From contig NC_080048.1 in the NCBI RefSeq assembly GCF_026212465.1, forward strand, positions 36,189,700-36,253,699: DNA of 64,000 nucleotides, given 5' to 3'. Positions 1-11,800 of this stretch are shown one piece after another. Each line of letters opens with the position of its first letter. Within the stretch, counting starts at the first letter, position 1. This DNA comes from Amaranthus tricolor (taxonomy: Eukaryota; Streptophyta; Magnoliopsida; Caryophyllales; Amaranthaceae). The notes under the pieces were generated by a model that ran no database searches, was not told where the DNA came from, and saw only the letters and a program-made list of their open reading frames with translations. The position numbers and the translations under genes were made by a program.

Positions 1-184
1 GTGATAACAAACATGTTGCTTGCGAATTGCGATTGACTCTTGATATCAAACTTCATTTGCAAAGAGATTTTAGTATATTTCATAATTTTGTAGTAGTTTA
101 GATTTATTTTTAGAAAGTTGCAAAGGTTGATTTTGGTAGTAGATTGCTTTTTGATGATTTTCTCTTGATTGATGTTTATTATAG

Positions 185-3100
185 GCTTTGAGGGTCATCA
201 AGTATTCCGTTGGGAAGTCAGGTCCAGAGTTCAGGAGAGAAATGCAAAGGCATTCAGTGGTTGTGAAGCAGCTACTTCATTATAAGGGGCAACTTGATCC
301 TCTAAAGGGGGATGCTTTGAACAAAGCGGTCAGGGAAACAGCTCAAGACGCTCTTTCAGCTATATTTTCGACTGATGACAACAAACCTGCTGCAACCGAG
401 ACAGCCCACAAGAGGATGGAAGGTTTTGGGAATACAAATTTTGTGAGGCCATCAGATGAGAAAAAGTCATTTCTTAGCGAGGTAGTCGATATTGGAAGTG
501 CCTCCATAAAACAAGGTTTGAGTAACTTGGCTCAAGCGCATTCACATTCGTTCAATAAAAATGATACTGGAAGTTATAGGGGTCCTACGCTGAATAGGTC
601 ATTGACAAATGACTCGGATAAGTATGATAAAATGGGTTATCATGGTGGTAGTCAAGGTAGCTCATCGAGTTCACGGAATATGACGTCTGGACCTTGGGGA
701 CAAGATTCAAGCACAGTTACTGCTAATACTAATTCAAGTAACACTGAGAGTAAGACACGGGAGGAGAGGCTTCTAGAGACAATTGTGACTTCTGGCGGTG
801 TACGGCTGCAGCCTACACGTGATGCTCTACAAGCTTTCTTGATGGAGGCTTCTAAGATGGATGCATTGGCTTTAAGTCAAGCACTTGAACTAAAACTTCA
901 ATCTCCTCATTGGCAGGTATTATAGCTATTTCTTTATGCGTCTTTTTCTTGTTTGATAGAAGATGTATGATAATTTGGTTAATTTGGACATGGATTTTAA
1001 ATTTGAATATTAAAAGCTAATCAAACAACCAACATGGGATACTAATGTGCCACATAAACACCCTCCAATATTTTTATTTTTTTTTGTGTGGGGGGGTGGG
1101 GGGTGTGTGGTGGGTGGGTGGGGAGGGAGGTAGAGAGTTGGGATATTAATGTATACAGCCTTATTTATGCTCTTGTTTAGTTCTTCCAATGGTCAGTTTC
1201 TTCTCTACTTGATAAAGGACTGCTTGAATATGCTAATAAGTTGTAATTTTTCTTTGAGCGAAATACTTTTGGCTGTCTTTTGTGTAGACCTTATTCTTCA
1301 ATTTGTGACTATTTTTGCCAGGTTCGAGTTAAAGCAATTTGTGTCCTTGAAGCAATCTTGAGAAAAAAAGATGATGATCATTTTTCCAGTATGGCTTCAT
1401 ACTTGGTTGACCGCATAGATCTAGTGATCAAATGTTCCGAGTCTCCACAGTCTTCATTGAGAGAGAAGGCAAACAAAGTAAGTATCTAGGTTTCCACGCT
1501 TTGAGCTAGCTATCTTTCTCAAATCAATTCCTTTGTCATTATTGTTATTGTAGTTTGTTTTCTCTTTAATGTTAATTGGTTGGTTGTGTGGATGCGTTGG
1601 AAGTCTTATATAGTTATATGTAATAAGATAAGAGTTCTTTTTGTGTCCTAAGACCAAAAGCTGCCTTGTTGAGTGTTGTTGAGCATGAAGAACAATTAAT
1701 GTTAGTTGCCATTGTTTTCTCTTTATTCACAAATGACTTAAAATAAGATGTCCATTCCACTTATTCTAATTTAGGAAGTATGGGGTGTACGGGTTGTGTG
1801 CCTTGGCTCATCACTTGGGAGTTGGAAAAAAACTTTTGAAATTCCAGCAAGGCACAATCCAATAGGGGCAATGGGAGGTGCACAAGGTGTTCTTTGGGTA
1901 AGGCACAAGATTTGAAGAAATTCAAAAAATTACGTGTTTTGGTATGTGCATTTTTTCGAAAAGCACCCTGATGTAGCGTGCAATGGTGAGGCACAACCCT
2001 TTTACACCTATGAGGACTTTTTTTGTCATGTTGTTCTTTGATTGTTTGTTTCATCCTAGCATTAGTTTGAGGTTGTTTCCTATGCAGTAATAGATTATAT
2101 ATCCAAAGTTGGGAAGTATTGGTTAGATGCAGTGGTGTATCGAATTCTACCAAATGGGTTCGAAGCATAGTGCAAAAATGTGGTAATGTTTGCTATCACT
2201 ATAACGAAAAAGGTGATGCGGTAATGGAAGTGATGCAGTTATCATGACGCCTAATTATTGGTGGATTGGTGGAAAGGATGAGATATCCATTACGGTCCAA
2301 AATGCGTTTTTTGTTCACCTTTACAATACGTGAAATATCGGTTCACTTTTTTTGAAATTTCACAATGCAGCTAATGCGATACAATTTGCACTATGTTTTG
2401 AAGTTTGAACACAAGACAGATAGCAATGAACACTTTTTCCCTTGTAATTGAGTTGCAAATTAGTCACCAAGATATAGGTTCTAATTTCTATGGCCAACTT
2501 GTGCTCGACTAAAATTCAATTTTTGTGAGTTTTTATGGATTTTGTGGTACCTTTTAAGTTCATTAGTAAAATAATTTTTTTTTATTTTTTTTGTCTTTGC
2601 AAATGGGTTCAACTGAACTATACTAAGCATGCCACTGCTTAGATGATAATAGTCTTGCACTTGTCTTCTATGCCAAGAGAAAATGTAAGGATAAAACTCA
2701 TTTCTAGAATGTGTTTCACTCTTATCCGCATCATTCATCACCCTGTTTATCTCTTAGTAATTAGGGTTCATATGGTGACCCTATATTGTTGGAATTAAGG
2801 CTTTGACATTGTTGGCTTGTTGCTTGCCTTTTAGTAATGTATAATGATTTATTAAATTATTTTTCATTAACTTAGGGTTTGTTGCATTGTAAGCTCAAAT
2901 CACGTTAGAGATTCTTGCATTTTCCTTTCTTTTTGGCAGATCTTTTGTTAGTTAAGAATAAGAGTGAGGGGCTTCTGTTTTTTGTAGATTACCAATTTTA
3001 GATTTGAAGTTGAGAAAAAATATTAAGATTCTATTATTCTGACAATTTTGGACATATTTATGTAAACTTGTTTTGTTAATTCATCTAGTGTTTCTGTCCC

Positions 3101-6100
3101 ACGGAAAATGGAAGTATATCCATATTGTGGTTTTTGGTTGAGCTTCTATATGGAGGAACTTTGTTGTCCTTGAGTGAAGTGAATGTCTTAATTAACAATT
3201 TGGTTTGGACTACTTGCCATTTTTATGCCAAATATTGGTTAAAACTTTTCTATTGAGAATCTCTAGCAAATCAGATAACGTGGTTATTGCCTTATGAATT
3301 GATGGTGGGATAAAGGCGTTACATACATCAAGATCACTCCTTTCCCCATCACCCTTGTGCTGTGTGCCTTCTGTATGATAAACTGAGGTAGCCTTTTTTG
3401 TGGTAGGCAAGAAAAAATAGAAGACCTCAAAATGATAGAAAATGTTAATAATGGAAGAAAATAAAAAGATAATTACAAGCTTTTCGAGAGGCTTTTTCTC
3501 TCACAAAAGCGTTTTGAAACTTAAATTTCTCATTTTCATGTCTTTAGTTTATGGCACCCTCATCTTTGTATCTCCTCTGCTTGACTCAGAAACAAGGCCG
3601 CATTGCATCGCATCGGCCGCGTTGTAAAGGTTTTATAAATAAATGAACCGATATTTTGCATGTTGTAAAGGTGTAAACAAATTACGTTTTGGGCCACATA
3701 AAGGGATATCTAATGGTTTTGATTGATATTTAAGCGCTATGATAACCGCATCACTCTCGTTACCGCATTAGCATTCTGTAACTGTGATCGCTACTGTTAC
3801 CGCATTTTTACACTATGGTTTTGCCTTTTCTCATCAGTTGATCCTTCCGATACAGCTGCCATTCCTGTCTACCATATCTTTCTTTACATACAAAAAAAGA
3901 TTGCTCATCAGCTTGGGCTCTCTTTCCCATACCCATATGCCTACTTTCTTTCCAACAGCATACTGATCATCATCAAAGAATCATCTTTCTCCATTCTTGA
4001 TGATGCCTTTATCTTGGTATGTAGCTGAAGCAGGAAGGGGGGATGAGCAGTTAGCTTGTCTGATGGATGGGAATTGGGATGGATGGTTTGTGGTATTGTG
4101 GATGTTTAGATTTTACTATCATTGACACTCTTAATTATGACAATGATTGCTCTTTAGAAGGTCATTCCTTTTGGTTGTTTTTCGTCTTGTATCCGTTAAT
4201 ATTTGTGCAAACTTCAAAATCACTTTGAACTAACACTTTAAAATCAAGGGGAGTAGTAATGATCGCAATAATTGCTTTGTTTGTGGATAAGGAAGCCATG
4301 CTCTCTTGATATGGGGTTTAATACGGGTTGACCCTCATAATGACAGGTCTTGAGTCTCTTGGGTAAAGATCAAACTAGAAATACGTCAGAAAAGGATACA
4401 AAAATCGAGAGATCTGTAGTTGAGATGCCTAACCTGATAGATACAGGAGATAATGATTTGCTTGGACATGATTTCAAAGACAACCTAAATGACCAACCTT
4501 CTGCAAGCAAGCCATTGTCATCCTCTGTCTTAATTGTTGATTTATTGGGGGATGGTGCAAGCAGTGATCTGAGTAAGACCAAACAAAGAACTGATGATGA
4601 CCCATTTGCTGACGTCTCTTTCCATACGGGCGAGGACAAAGACCAGGAAAATGATCTCTTTTCTGGTATGATTGTTGGAGAAAACTCCAACACTGTTGAA
4701 GCGCCTAAGAGCAATGCTCTAGACCCATTTGATATTTTCGGATCCTCAGAACTGGTGCAGACGCAAACGAATCACACAAATGATGTTAACAATCTGATGG
4801 CGGGTTTATCCGTCAGTGGAAATGGCTCATTGGCAAATGAGAAAACAAACAACTCTGCCGCCTTTTCTGAATCAATACTCTCGGGTACAAATTCGAATTC
4901 TATTTCTCAAGGGTTAAATGGTGCTCTGAGCAATGGATTTGATCCTCATAAATCCAACCCTACTGCAAATAATGTTTTTTCTATGGGTTCTATTCCATCC
5001 AGTATACCTCCTGGAATGTTGTATAATCAGTTTTACCCTGCTGTTACCGCTAATGCAAATGCCATGTTTCCTATGGGTGGGTTGCTTGCTCAGCAGCAGT
5101 TTATGGCAGCTATGGCTAATTTCCAGTCATTAGGAAACTCGAGTTCCCGTAATGTTGCTGGTGGTGAAGTTGCTGCAAATTTCGGGGGAAGTGCTTCCCC
5201 TTTTCCAGATATATTTAATGCGAACATACCTTCACATACATCAACAGTCACCATGAACGCTCCGAAGGAAGATACAAAGGCATTTGATTTTATCATGGTA
5301 AGAAAATTTCTACTTTAAATTTTTTTAACCTATGTTGATAGATATCCACTCTTTATTTGGTTTGATTTGTTTTTTTTAATAGTAGTCTCTCTATTTGGTT
5401 ATTTCCTTATGCTTTGATAGCTGAAATGCTGCAGTAGTGAGTGGTTCATAAAGCACATTCATCAGCCCCTACATGTTTGCCCCCTACTTCTCCAAAATAT
5501 CTTACGCATATAAGAGGAACGGGGCAAACATCTGGAAGACGGGAGTTTGTGAGTGGAATCTTAGATTTACTTTGCTGCCTTCATCGTTGTGGAAAGTCAA
5601 ACGGTACTCTAGGATTGTGAAGTTTGTAAGAAATATATACCTCCATTATTTTGGTTCGTGACAATTAGTATTTAGGAGAAAATCAATGAGGTTGATGCTA
5701 TTGCTTAACTAGTCAAGGGGAGGAGATATAGTCCCATAGAATAGGGGAAAAAAGTAGAAACATTCGTTGGTGGGAGGACTAAGGTTGGGTATGAGAGGAT
5801 AGAAGTGTCATGAAAGGAAAGATTAAATTTTGGCGAACAACGAAATATGTGCACAGACGGAAACTGGGGAGAATTGAAAATAGAACGAATGAAGTGATTA
5901 AAATATCAGCCCCTCTTGTATGAGACTGTCTCACCGTGAGACGAGTCCATACAAAAGGTCTATTATGCTAAAAGTTTCTATTATTGGGCTATTTAACCCA
6001 AATATGGGGCACGTCTCATGGTGAGACCGTCTTATACAAGAATTTTTGTAAAAATATAGGTAATGCTCAAAAGTCGCAACTTGGTTATGGTTTTCAATTG

Positions 6101-6376
6101 GTTGTCCATTAGAAATATGAAGGTATAATAATCTCATGTCTGTTTGATTTGCTAGCATTTTAACTTAAAGTCCTTTGAATTGTGCAAGTTCTCAGAGTTG
6201 ATAAAGTTTGAAAATTTTGGATCCGTAGTCGCCTCTTTTTTTTACAAATGAATTTAAGTACCCATTTTCATGCGTTAGACGAGGTTGTTTCTGTTGCATC
6301 AATTTGATCAGTGTGTTCCTTAATACTTTGGCAGGATCATATGGCACAAGTGCGTGATCCAAAGAGATTGGTTTAG
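185..6376 (+). CDS. MTV1: MTV1-like ENTH/VHS clathrin adaptor, 3' part (5' exons outside window)
   Basis: Exons seen: 185-916, 1322-1477, 4347-5297 and 6335-6376 (TAG). All have GT-AG borders and the phases join in frame. The first exon opens with ALRVIKYSVGKSG, the end of an ENTH/VHS-type helical domain. A second VHS-like helical block runs from ETIVTSGGVRLQPTRDAL through SPQSSLREKANKVLSLLG across three exons. The rest is low-complexity and holds adaptor-type short motifs: LIDTG and DLLG (clathrin-box-like), DDPFADVSF and LDPFDIFG (DPF), and a C-terminal AFDFIMDHM. This order matches Arabidopsis MTV1, an epsin-like trans-Golgi adaptor for vacuolar sorting; the family role is known, the function here is inferred. 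The third intron piece (1478-4346) is enlarged by repeats. AATAAA-like signals follow near 6710. Convergent with PAI. The start codon lies left of the window. Confidence 0.9.
1085..1133 (+). repeat. G-rich low-complexity tract in MTV1 intron
   Basis: The plus strand is a run of G blocks separated by T (several GGG to GGGGGGG runs), so it could form a G-quadruplex in the pre-mRNA. It lies in the short intron 917-1321 of the MTV1-like gene. No coding signal is seen. Confidence 0.6.
2166..3822. repeat. Inverted repeat pair of a dispersed element in MTV1 intron
   Basis: About 180 bases at 2166-2365 match the reverse complement of 3645-3822. Shared blocks include CATAGTG.AAAAATG.GGTAA, GTGATGC.GTTATCAT, CACCTTTACAA and AAAATATCGGTTCA-like strings, with many substitutions. 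The 1.3 kb between the arms has no recognisable coding content. A related copy lies at 23755-23940. This is either a fold-back type element or two opposite insertions of one old family. Confidence 0.6.
5914..6041. mobile_element. MITE with ~29-bp terminal inverted repeats (MTV1 intron)
   Basis: The left end TCTTGTATGAGACTGTCTCA and the right end, read on the other strand, TTCTTGTATAAGACGGTCTC form clear terminal inverted repeats around a 126-bp element without coding capacity. A degraded relative lies at 46370-46496, with single-end traces near 54440. It sits in the last MTV1 intron. The target duplication is not obvious. Confidence 0.65.
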
Positions 6377-7091
6377 TTTTTTTGATTCAGAGGGCGAAGC
6401 TTTTGCTATCAATGCAATCCTATAGCTTGTAGATTGGAGCACCAATAAATTCTTTTCGCAATGAAGTCGTAGTATGGTAAACTCGTACTGGCACGATATT
6501 TCTGTGACATGTAGTTAGAAGAACATGTCTTGTAGACTTGTAGTTACTAACGATGAACGCGTTTTGTGTAGTTAGCAATTTTTCTTGATTGATGGAACTT
6601 TTTTGGTGGTAGCTTAAAAGATGTATTTTGGTCTGGAATGAGGGTCATATGTGATATGTGAGAATTCTTTCAGGGCCATGCTTCGAGTAAATGTCTGTTA
6701 CTAAAGGCGAATAAAAATTAATTTTATTTTCTTTCCTCTTAAGCATATAACATTGTCTCTCTTTTATTCGCTATTAGTAACAATAAACAAAAAATTTTGA
6801 CTTTTTTATACCAGTTTCTTAGTTCATAACAACAAACATACATAACCCCAGCTTCAGCGTGGATACACTTATTTTGGAAATAAAAATTTCTGAAAGCTTA
6901 TTTTGAGAATTTTTTAGATAATAACTTTTTTTTTTCTAATTCCAAATATGTAGGAAGGACTCCCACTTAGCAACATAGAAAGTCCTAGAAAAAGCAGATG
7001 TAGTTCTTGTACATTCTCATTACCTTTCCTTATTAGTAGTTTATTAAAAATATTTCTTCAAAATATTAGAATTTAATGCATTGTATAGATC
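6377..7091. other. MTV1 3' UTR and flank
   Basis: Non-coding, AT-rich. It begins with the MTV1 3' untranslated region; a poly(A)-type AATAAA appears at about 6710. Nothing else is recognisable before the small MITE at 7092. Confidence 0.5.
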
Positions 7092-7169
7092 TTTGTCCCA
7101 CTTATTTTGCATTGTATTTGTTATGATGTGAAATTTTTTTCACCTATATAATGCAAAATAAGTGGCAAA
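7092..7169. mobile_element. Short Stowaway-like inverted-repeat MITE
   Basis: TTTGTCCCACTTATTTTGCA on the left mirrors TGCAAAATAAGTGGCAAA on the right, giving about 23-bp arms round a 30-bp loop. The ends resemble CTCC.TCTGTCCCACTTATTTTGCA-type plant Stowaway/mariner MITEs. Confidence 0.5.
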
Positions 7170-7309
7170 GAAAGTATATTTAGCCATAAGACAAAAGGAC
7201 AAGAATTGAGTATTGACAACTAGATAATTTTAGTTGTCTCCAACTTCAACCTAAAAATAATTTCATAGTCATAATCATCAATCTAATGTCTCTCACAAAG
7301 TTAAGGTAC

Positions 7310-8290
7310 AAAAAAAAGGTAACGTACAGATCGTACGCATACCCCCTCCGAAGATAGGGTGAAAAGGGATGCACACACAGTTAAATAAACCCAAAAAGAG
7401 AGGTCTGTAATAAGAGAGGAGTGACAACACGCCTCATGAGAAATGCTACCGGCAAAACACAACATAAGCTACACTAGGGTTGAGCCATAAAAATAAATAA
7501 GTAAAAACACGGATATTATGTTCTCCTTGGTCAGTCAAAAGTCTAAGAAACGCATTTGACGTCTCCAACTATTCATATCTCTCATCAAGACCTCAAATAG
7601 TTGCAACTCGCGCAAGTCAGTTTTTATCTAGTCCTCTCACTTTCTCTTTGGTCTACCTCAACTCCTCGTACCCTTCACCACGAGGCTCTCCACCATCCTT
7701 ACGAGTACGTCGACAATCTTTCTTCTCACATGTCTAAACCACCTTAACTTTTTTTTCACGTAGCTTAGCGATAGAGAGGTAAACCCTAACTTCTCTCTAA
7801 CTCTTGGTTCAAAAATTCATCCATTATTGTATCTCCACACATCCACATTAGCATTCGCATCTCAACTACGTCTTCCTTTTGTTCGAAGGACTTCTTAACA
7901 TAAAAAAGTTGGTTTGATTACAATTCTATAGAATTTACCTTTTAGTCTAGTGGGAAACTTCTTAACACATAGCATTCCAGTGGTGATTCTTCCACTTAAG
8001 CCAATTCGCTTGAATTTGATGGGTTTCATCTTCAACTAACACCGCATTGCTCTGATAAATCAATCCTAAATATTTAAATTTGGTAGTACTTGCAACATCT
8101 TGTCCAATGGTCACCTCGAGATCACTTTTCGGCTTTATCCCACTAAAATTGTGTTTCAAATATTTTGTTTTTGTACGACTAATACGCAACCATTTGCCTT
8201 CTAACAGCCCTTTACTCCTCTAATTTCATAGTAGTCTCCTATCTAGTTTCAACAACTAGTACAATTTCATCAGCAAAAAGCATGCCCATA
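7310..8290 (-). mobile_element. Degenerate L1-type LINE fragment (reverse transcriptase C-terminal region)
   Basis: On the minus strand the region reads as broken pieces of a plant LINE reverse transcriptase. LFADEIVLV (8270-8240 area) matches the catalytic FADD box, with the second Asp replaced. It is followed by RISRTKTKYL, then KFKYLGLIYQ and HQIQANWLKWK, the usual order before the LINE 3' end. Several frameshifts and stops make it a dead copy. It lies between the convergent MTV1 and PAI genes; the region 8290-8883 shows nothing clear apart from the PAI 3' UTR. Confidence 0.7.
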
Positions 8291-8883
8291 ACACAATTTT
8301 CCACATAGATTTGAAAAGCACATTAATAATGGTGGTAAAAATAAAAATGCTTGGTGTCGATCCCTTATGTATACTACTTTTACCTGGCAAGACTATGTTG
8401 TTCCAATTGGTGACTAGATGTTGGTCTTATCTCCATCATACATCTACATGTCTCGTAAAAAAGTATCATGACAGAAGATTCCCAATCAAAAACAGATTCG
8501 CAATTTTATATTATATTATATTATTTTTCATTGTAACATTAGATACAAGAATCCAACTGTTTCATTCGGTAACTTAAGGTACAAGAAAGCTCATAAGGTA
8601 CAAGAAAGCATTCTTATCTCTCACAAAAACTCTGAAGAACAATGAATTATATTGATACTGATGCTCATATTTTGTTATTCTCTCATCTGTTTCGACACCC
8701 AAAACTTGTATAATATACTTTTACTAATTGACTCATCTACATGAGAACTCGTACAAATTTTACAAGTATAGTGGAGGATGCAACTAATCCTAATTCCTAT
8801 CCCATGAAAGTAGCCATTTTCTGTACATTTATTCAATGACGGTTTTAGAAAGATGAAGATCTAAGATGTATGTGATCTTACCC

Positions 8884-11800
8884 TCAATACCGCACAGAAT
8901 TCACTGCTTTCATGAAAGTAGAAATTCGTAACTCGTCCTTCTGTATGCCATCCAAAGCACAAATGCCACTGCTAACATCAACTCCATTAGGACGGAGAGT
9001 AACAAGGGCTTCCTTAACATTATCGGGTTTGATTCCTCCTGCCAATAGCCAACCACGTTTGCTTTTAACAGATGGTAGTTTAAACTGCGTCCAATCGAAT
9101 CCCTCTCCACTGTAAATGTAAGTAAAAAAAAGTTGACATTAAGAATTTCTATTTAAAGGATTGTAGTGCTGGATATGCAGAATAGAGGGTGGTACTAAGT
9201 ATTAAGAACCAAATCAACTTCCCAAAAGACAAAATGCTTATCCTACTTTAACAGATGACGGAATTGGTGGTAAGCAATGTCACTAAGCCAACTTGATGAG
9301 CAAATAATACATACCAGTCCTAGAGAAATCAAAATACAAGGCGGCTCATTATTTCAAATTTATTAATGATCTATTGGCATAATTAAGGTATTTAATAGTA
9401 GTTAAAAACCCAATTAGGGGAAAAATCAAAAAAGAAGAGCAAAGTCGGAAAAATTAAGTGTTGTTGGAGAAATGAAGTGAAATTCAGGCATGAACCAAGA
9501 CATTAGCCATTTCAGTTGTTTTCCTTCTTTTTCTTCCTGAAACTTAACTTATAGAGCTTATTTGGCTTATTACCTTCATGAAGGTAGGGATTACTGAATA
9601 TAGCAGGGTCTTTTATGAGGGTAAATAAAGCCAAGGCAATTAACAGAAAATAAGCAACAAAAAAGTGGGAGCCTGATGATATTCAGAGTTAGTAGATGCA
9701 GATTGCAGCCTTATCAGGGCTATTGCCTATTAGTATGGAATTCAATTTGACACGGGATGCAGAATGCAACCCATACCGGTGAAGACTTAAGCGAAATAGC
9801 TAGAGCAAGTCTTACCTTTATAACTGAAAAGGCTAATACCCTGAGATTAAGCCAATTTATACAATGACCAACTTCACTAATGCCAAAGGATCAAAAAATG
9901 AGGGAGCAGTGAAGAAATGGATTGTGTGATGGGAAGATTAGTGACGTTATCTAGAACAATTCACGCTTTGCTGATCTTAGTAAAATGGGATACACTTACA
10001 GCATCTAGATGGCGAAAATAACAACATTCACTTTGCAATGTATAGTCTTTCATCCTTATCTACATGGCAAAAGCCAAACCTATGTGAAATATGCGTAGAT
10101 AGCCAAATTGAGATAAAGAAGTTGTTCCTGATCCTGAATCCTCCAAGCCTTAGAAGAAAGTAGGTGAAAAGAACTATCTGGTATGACTCACGTAACCTCT
10201 CTACAATATACTTATAAGAAAAGAAGAAAGCATGGTTAAGGGTGGATTGGTAATTGGGTGTTGGGGGGGGGGGGGGGGGGGTGTTTAGGGAAGTCTTTGT
10301 TTATATAGGAGATTAGTAGATCCTTTTTGGTGGATGATTTTAGTAGACACTTAATGTTAGGAGTTAAGGCAATTGAAGTCCCTTTTATCTGTGATTCCTA
10401 TTTCTTGAATAAAAGCACTTCTCTTCTTAAATTCTTTTCGATGGCTATCTCCATCCTTTGCTTTTGTTGTATTGTCGCAAGAAGTCTGGTCAGACCATAT
10501 CACTATCACATATATGAATTCAAAGATTTCACAACAAAAAGCCGACATTTGGGTAAATAGCTAATAGCTACGAGGATTGATATTGCGATACTTAATATGT
10601 TCTCGTGGTATGGGTCAAAACTCAAAACTGTAGAAAGTTCTTATATAAAATGCCATCACATACAATCTGTAGCTCTTCAGCATAGAGCGCGCTCAGCACT
10701 GCATTATCCCATTATTCACAACATAAAGGCCTCAGCCCTGAATGCTAAGTGTGCAAGCCACAAGGAAGGCTCTTATCAATAGGTCTAAACCTGAGAGCCC
10801 AAACTTAGAGGATTCTTCATGTTTGAAGTGGAAATGAAATAGAGAAGATCAGTTATATAAAAGGCAAAGGCTGTTTTAGCTCTAGATCATAAGAATCAAA
10901 ATAAATCAGGCTTTTCTTATGATTGTGTTTATCATTTTGTTTTATCTTTTCAAATTTTCAAAAGTCAGTATTACATTATGTATGTTTTGAAGATTGTGCA
11001 CCAGAGAATTGCCACTGCATATGCAATCAAGAAATTTTATTATATAAACTTGTTTTAGCTTATAAGCAATTCAGATTTCAGCACTTAATGTAGTTAACTT
11101 AAGTTTCATTTTATTTATTCACATTATCAATCAACTGTTACGTGATTTACTGTATAAATAGAAGCCAACCTATTCTACCAATTGTGCCAAATCCAGTAAA
11201 AATACCATTTTGTGTACCATCAGTTCAAACTCCCAGGTTTGGTCATCAAGTCAACTTTATACAAGATTCAAAGTGAATGGTCTTTTTGCTCAAAGGAATC
11301 ATTCTTTTACAATCATTTATAAACATAGTAAGAGTTAATAATTTGGTGCTTAGATGTTTATTCCATTCTATCATTCTATAATAGTATTAGCTAAAGAATG
11401 CATAATGTTGAAAAAACACATACCTTCCACCAGTTACACTATCTACTAGGATCCAGTCTATCAGAGAACAATCATCTAGAGAGATATTATTTAGGAGGAC
11501 CCCATCTTTATTGGAGTGAAGAACGTATATAATTCGATTCTCCTTCACCAACAGTGGGAGAGCACTCCGAGAACCATTCCCATGAAGCTGCACAACATTA
11601 AAAAGTTAGCGGGTTGAAGAAAGCTATTGGCAATGTAATCAATGCTTTAAAATAACATACCTGGACGTATTCTATGGTAGATGCTGCAGCAGCTTTTAAA
11701 ATAGTTTCAGCATCATCATCTACAAATACCCCCACTGGCTCAGCCCCATACTTCCTAGCAACCTCTGAAATCTCCTTTGCAGTTGAAAGAGAAACAGAAC

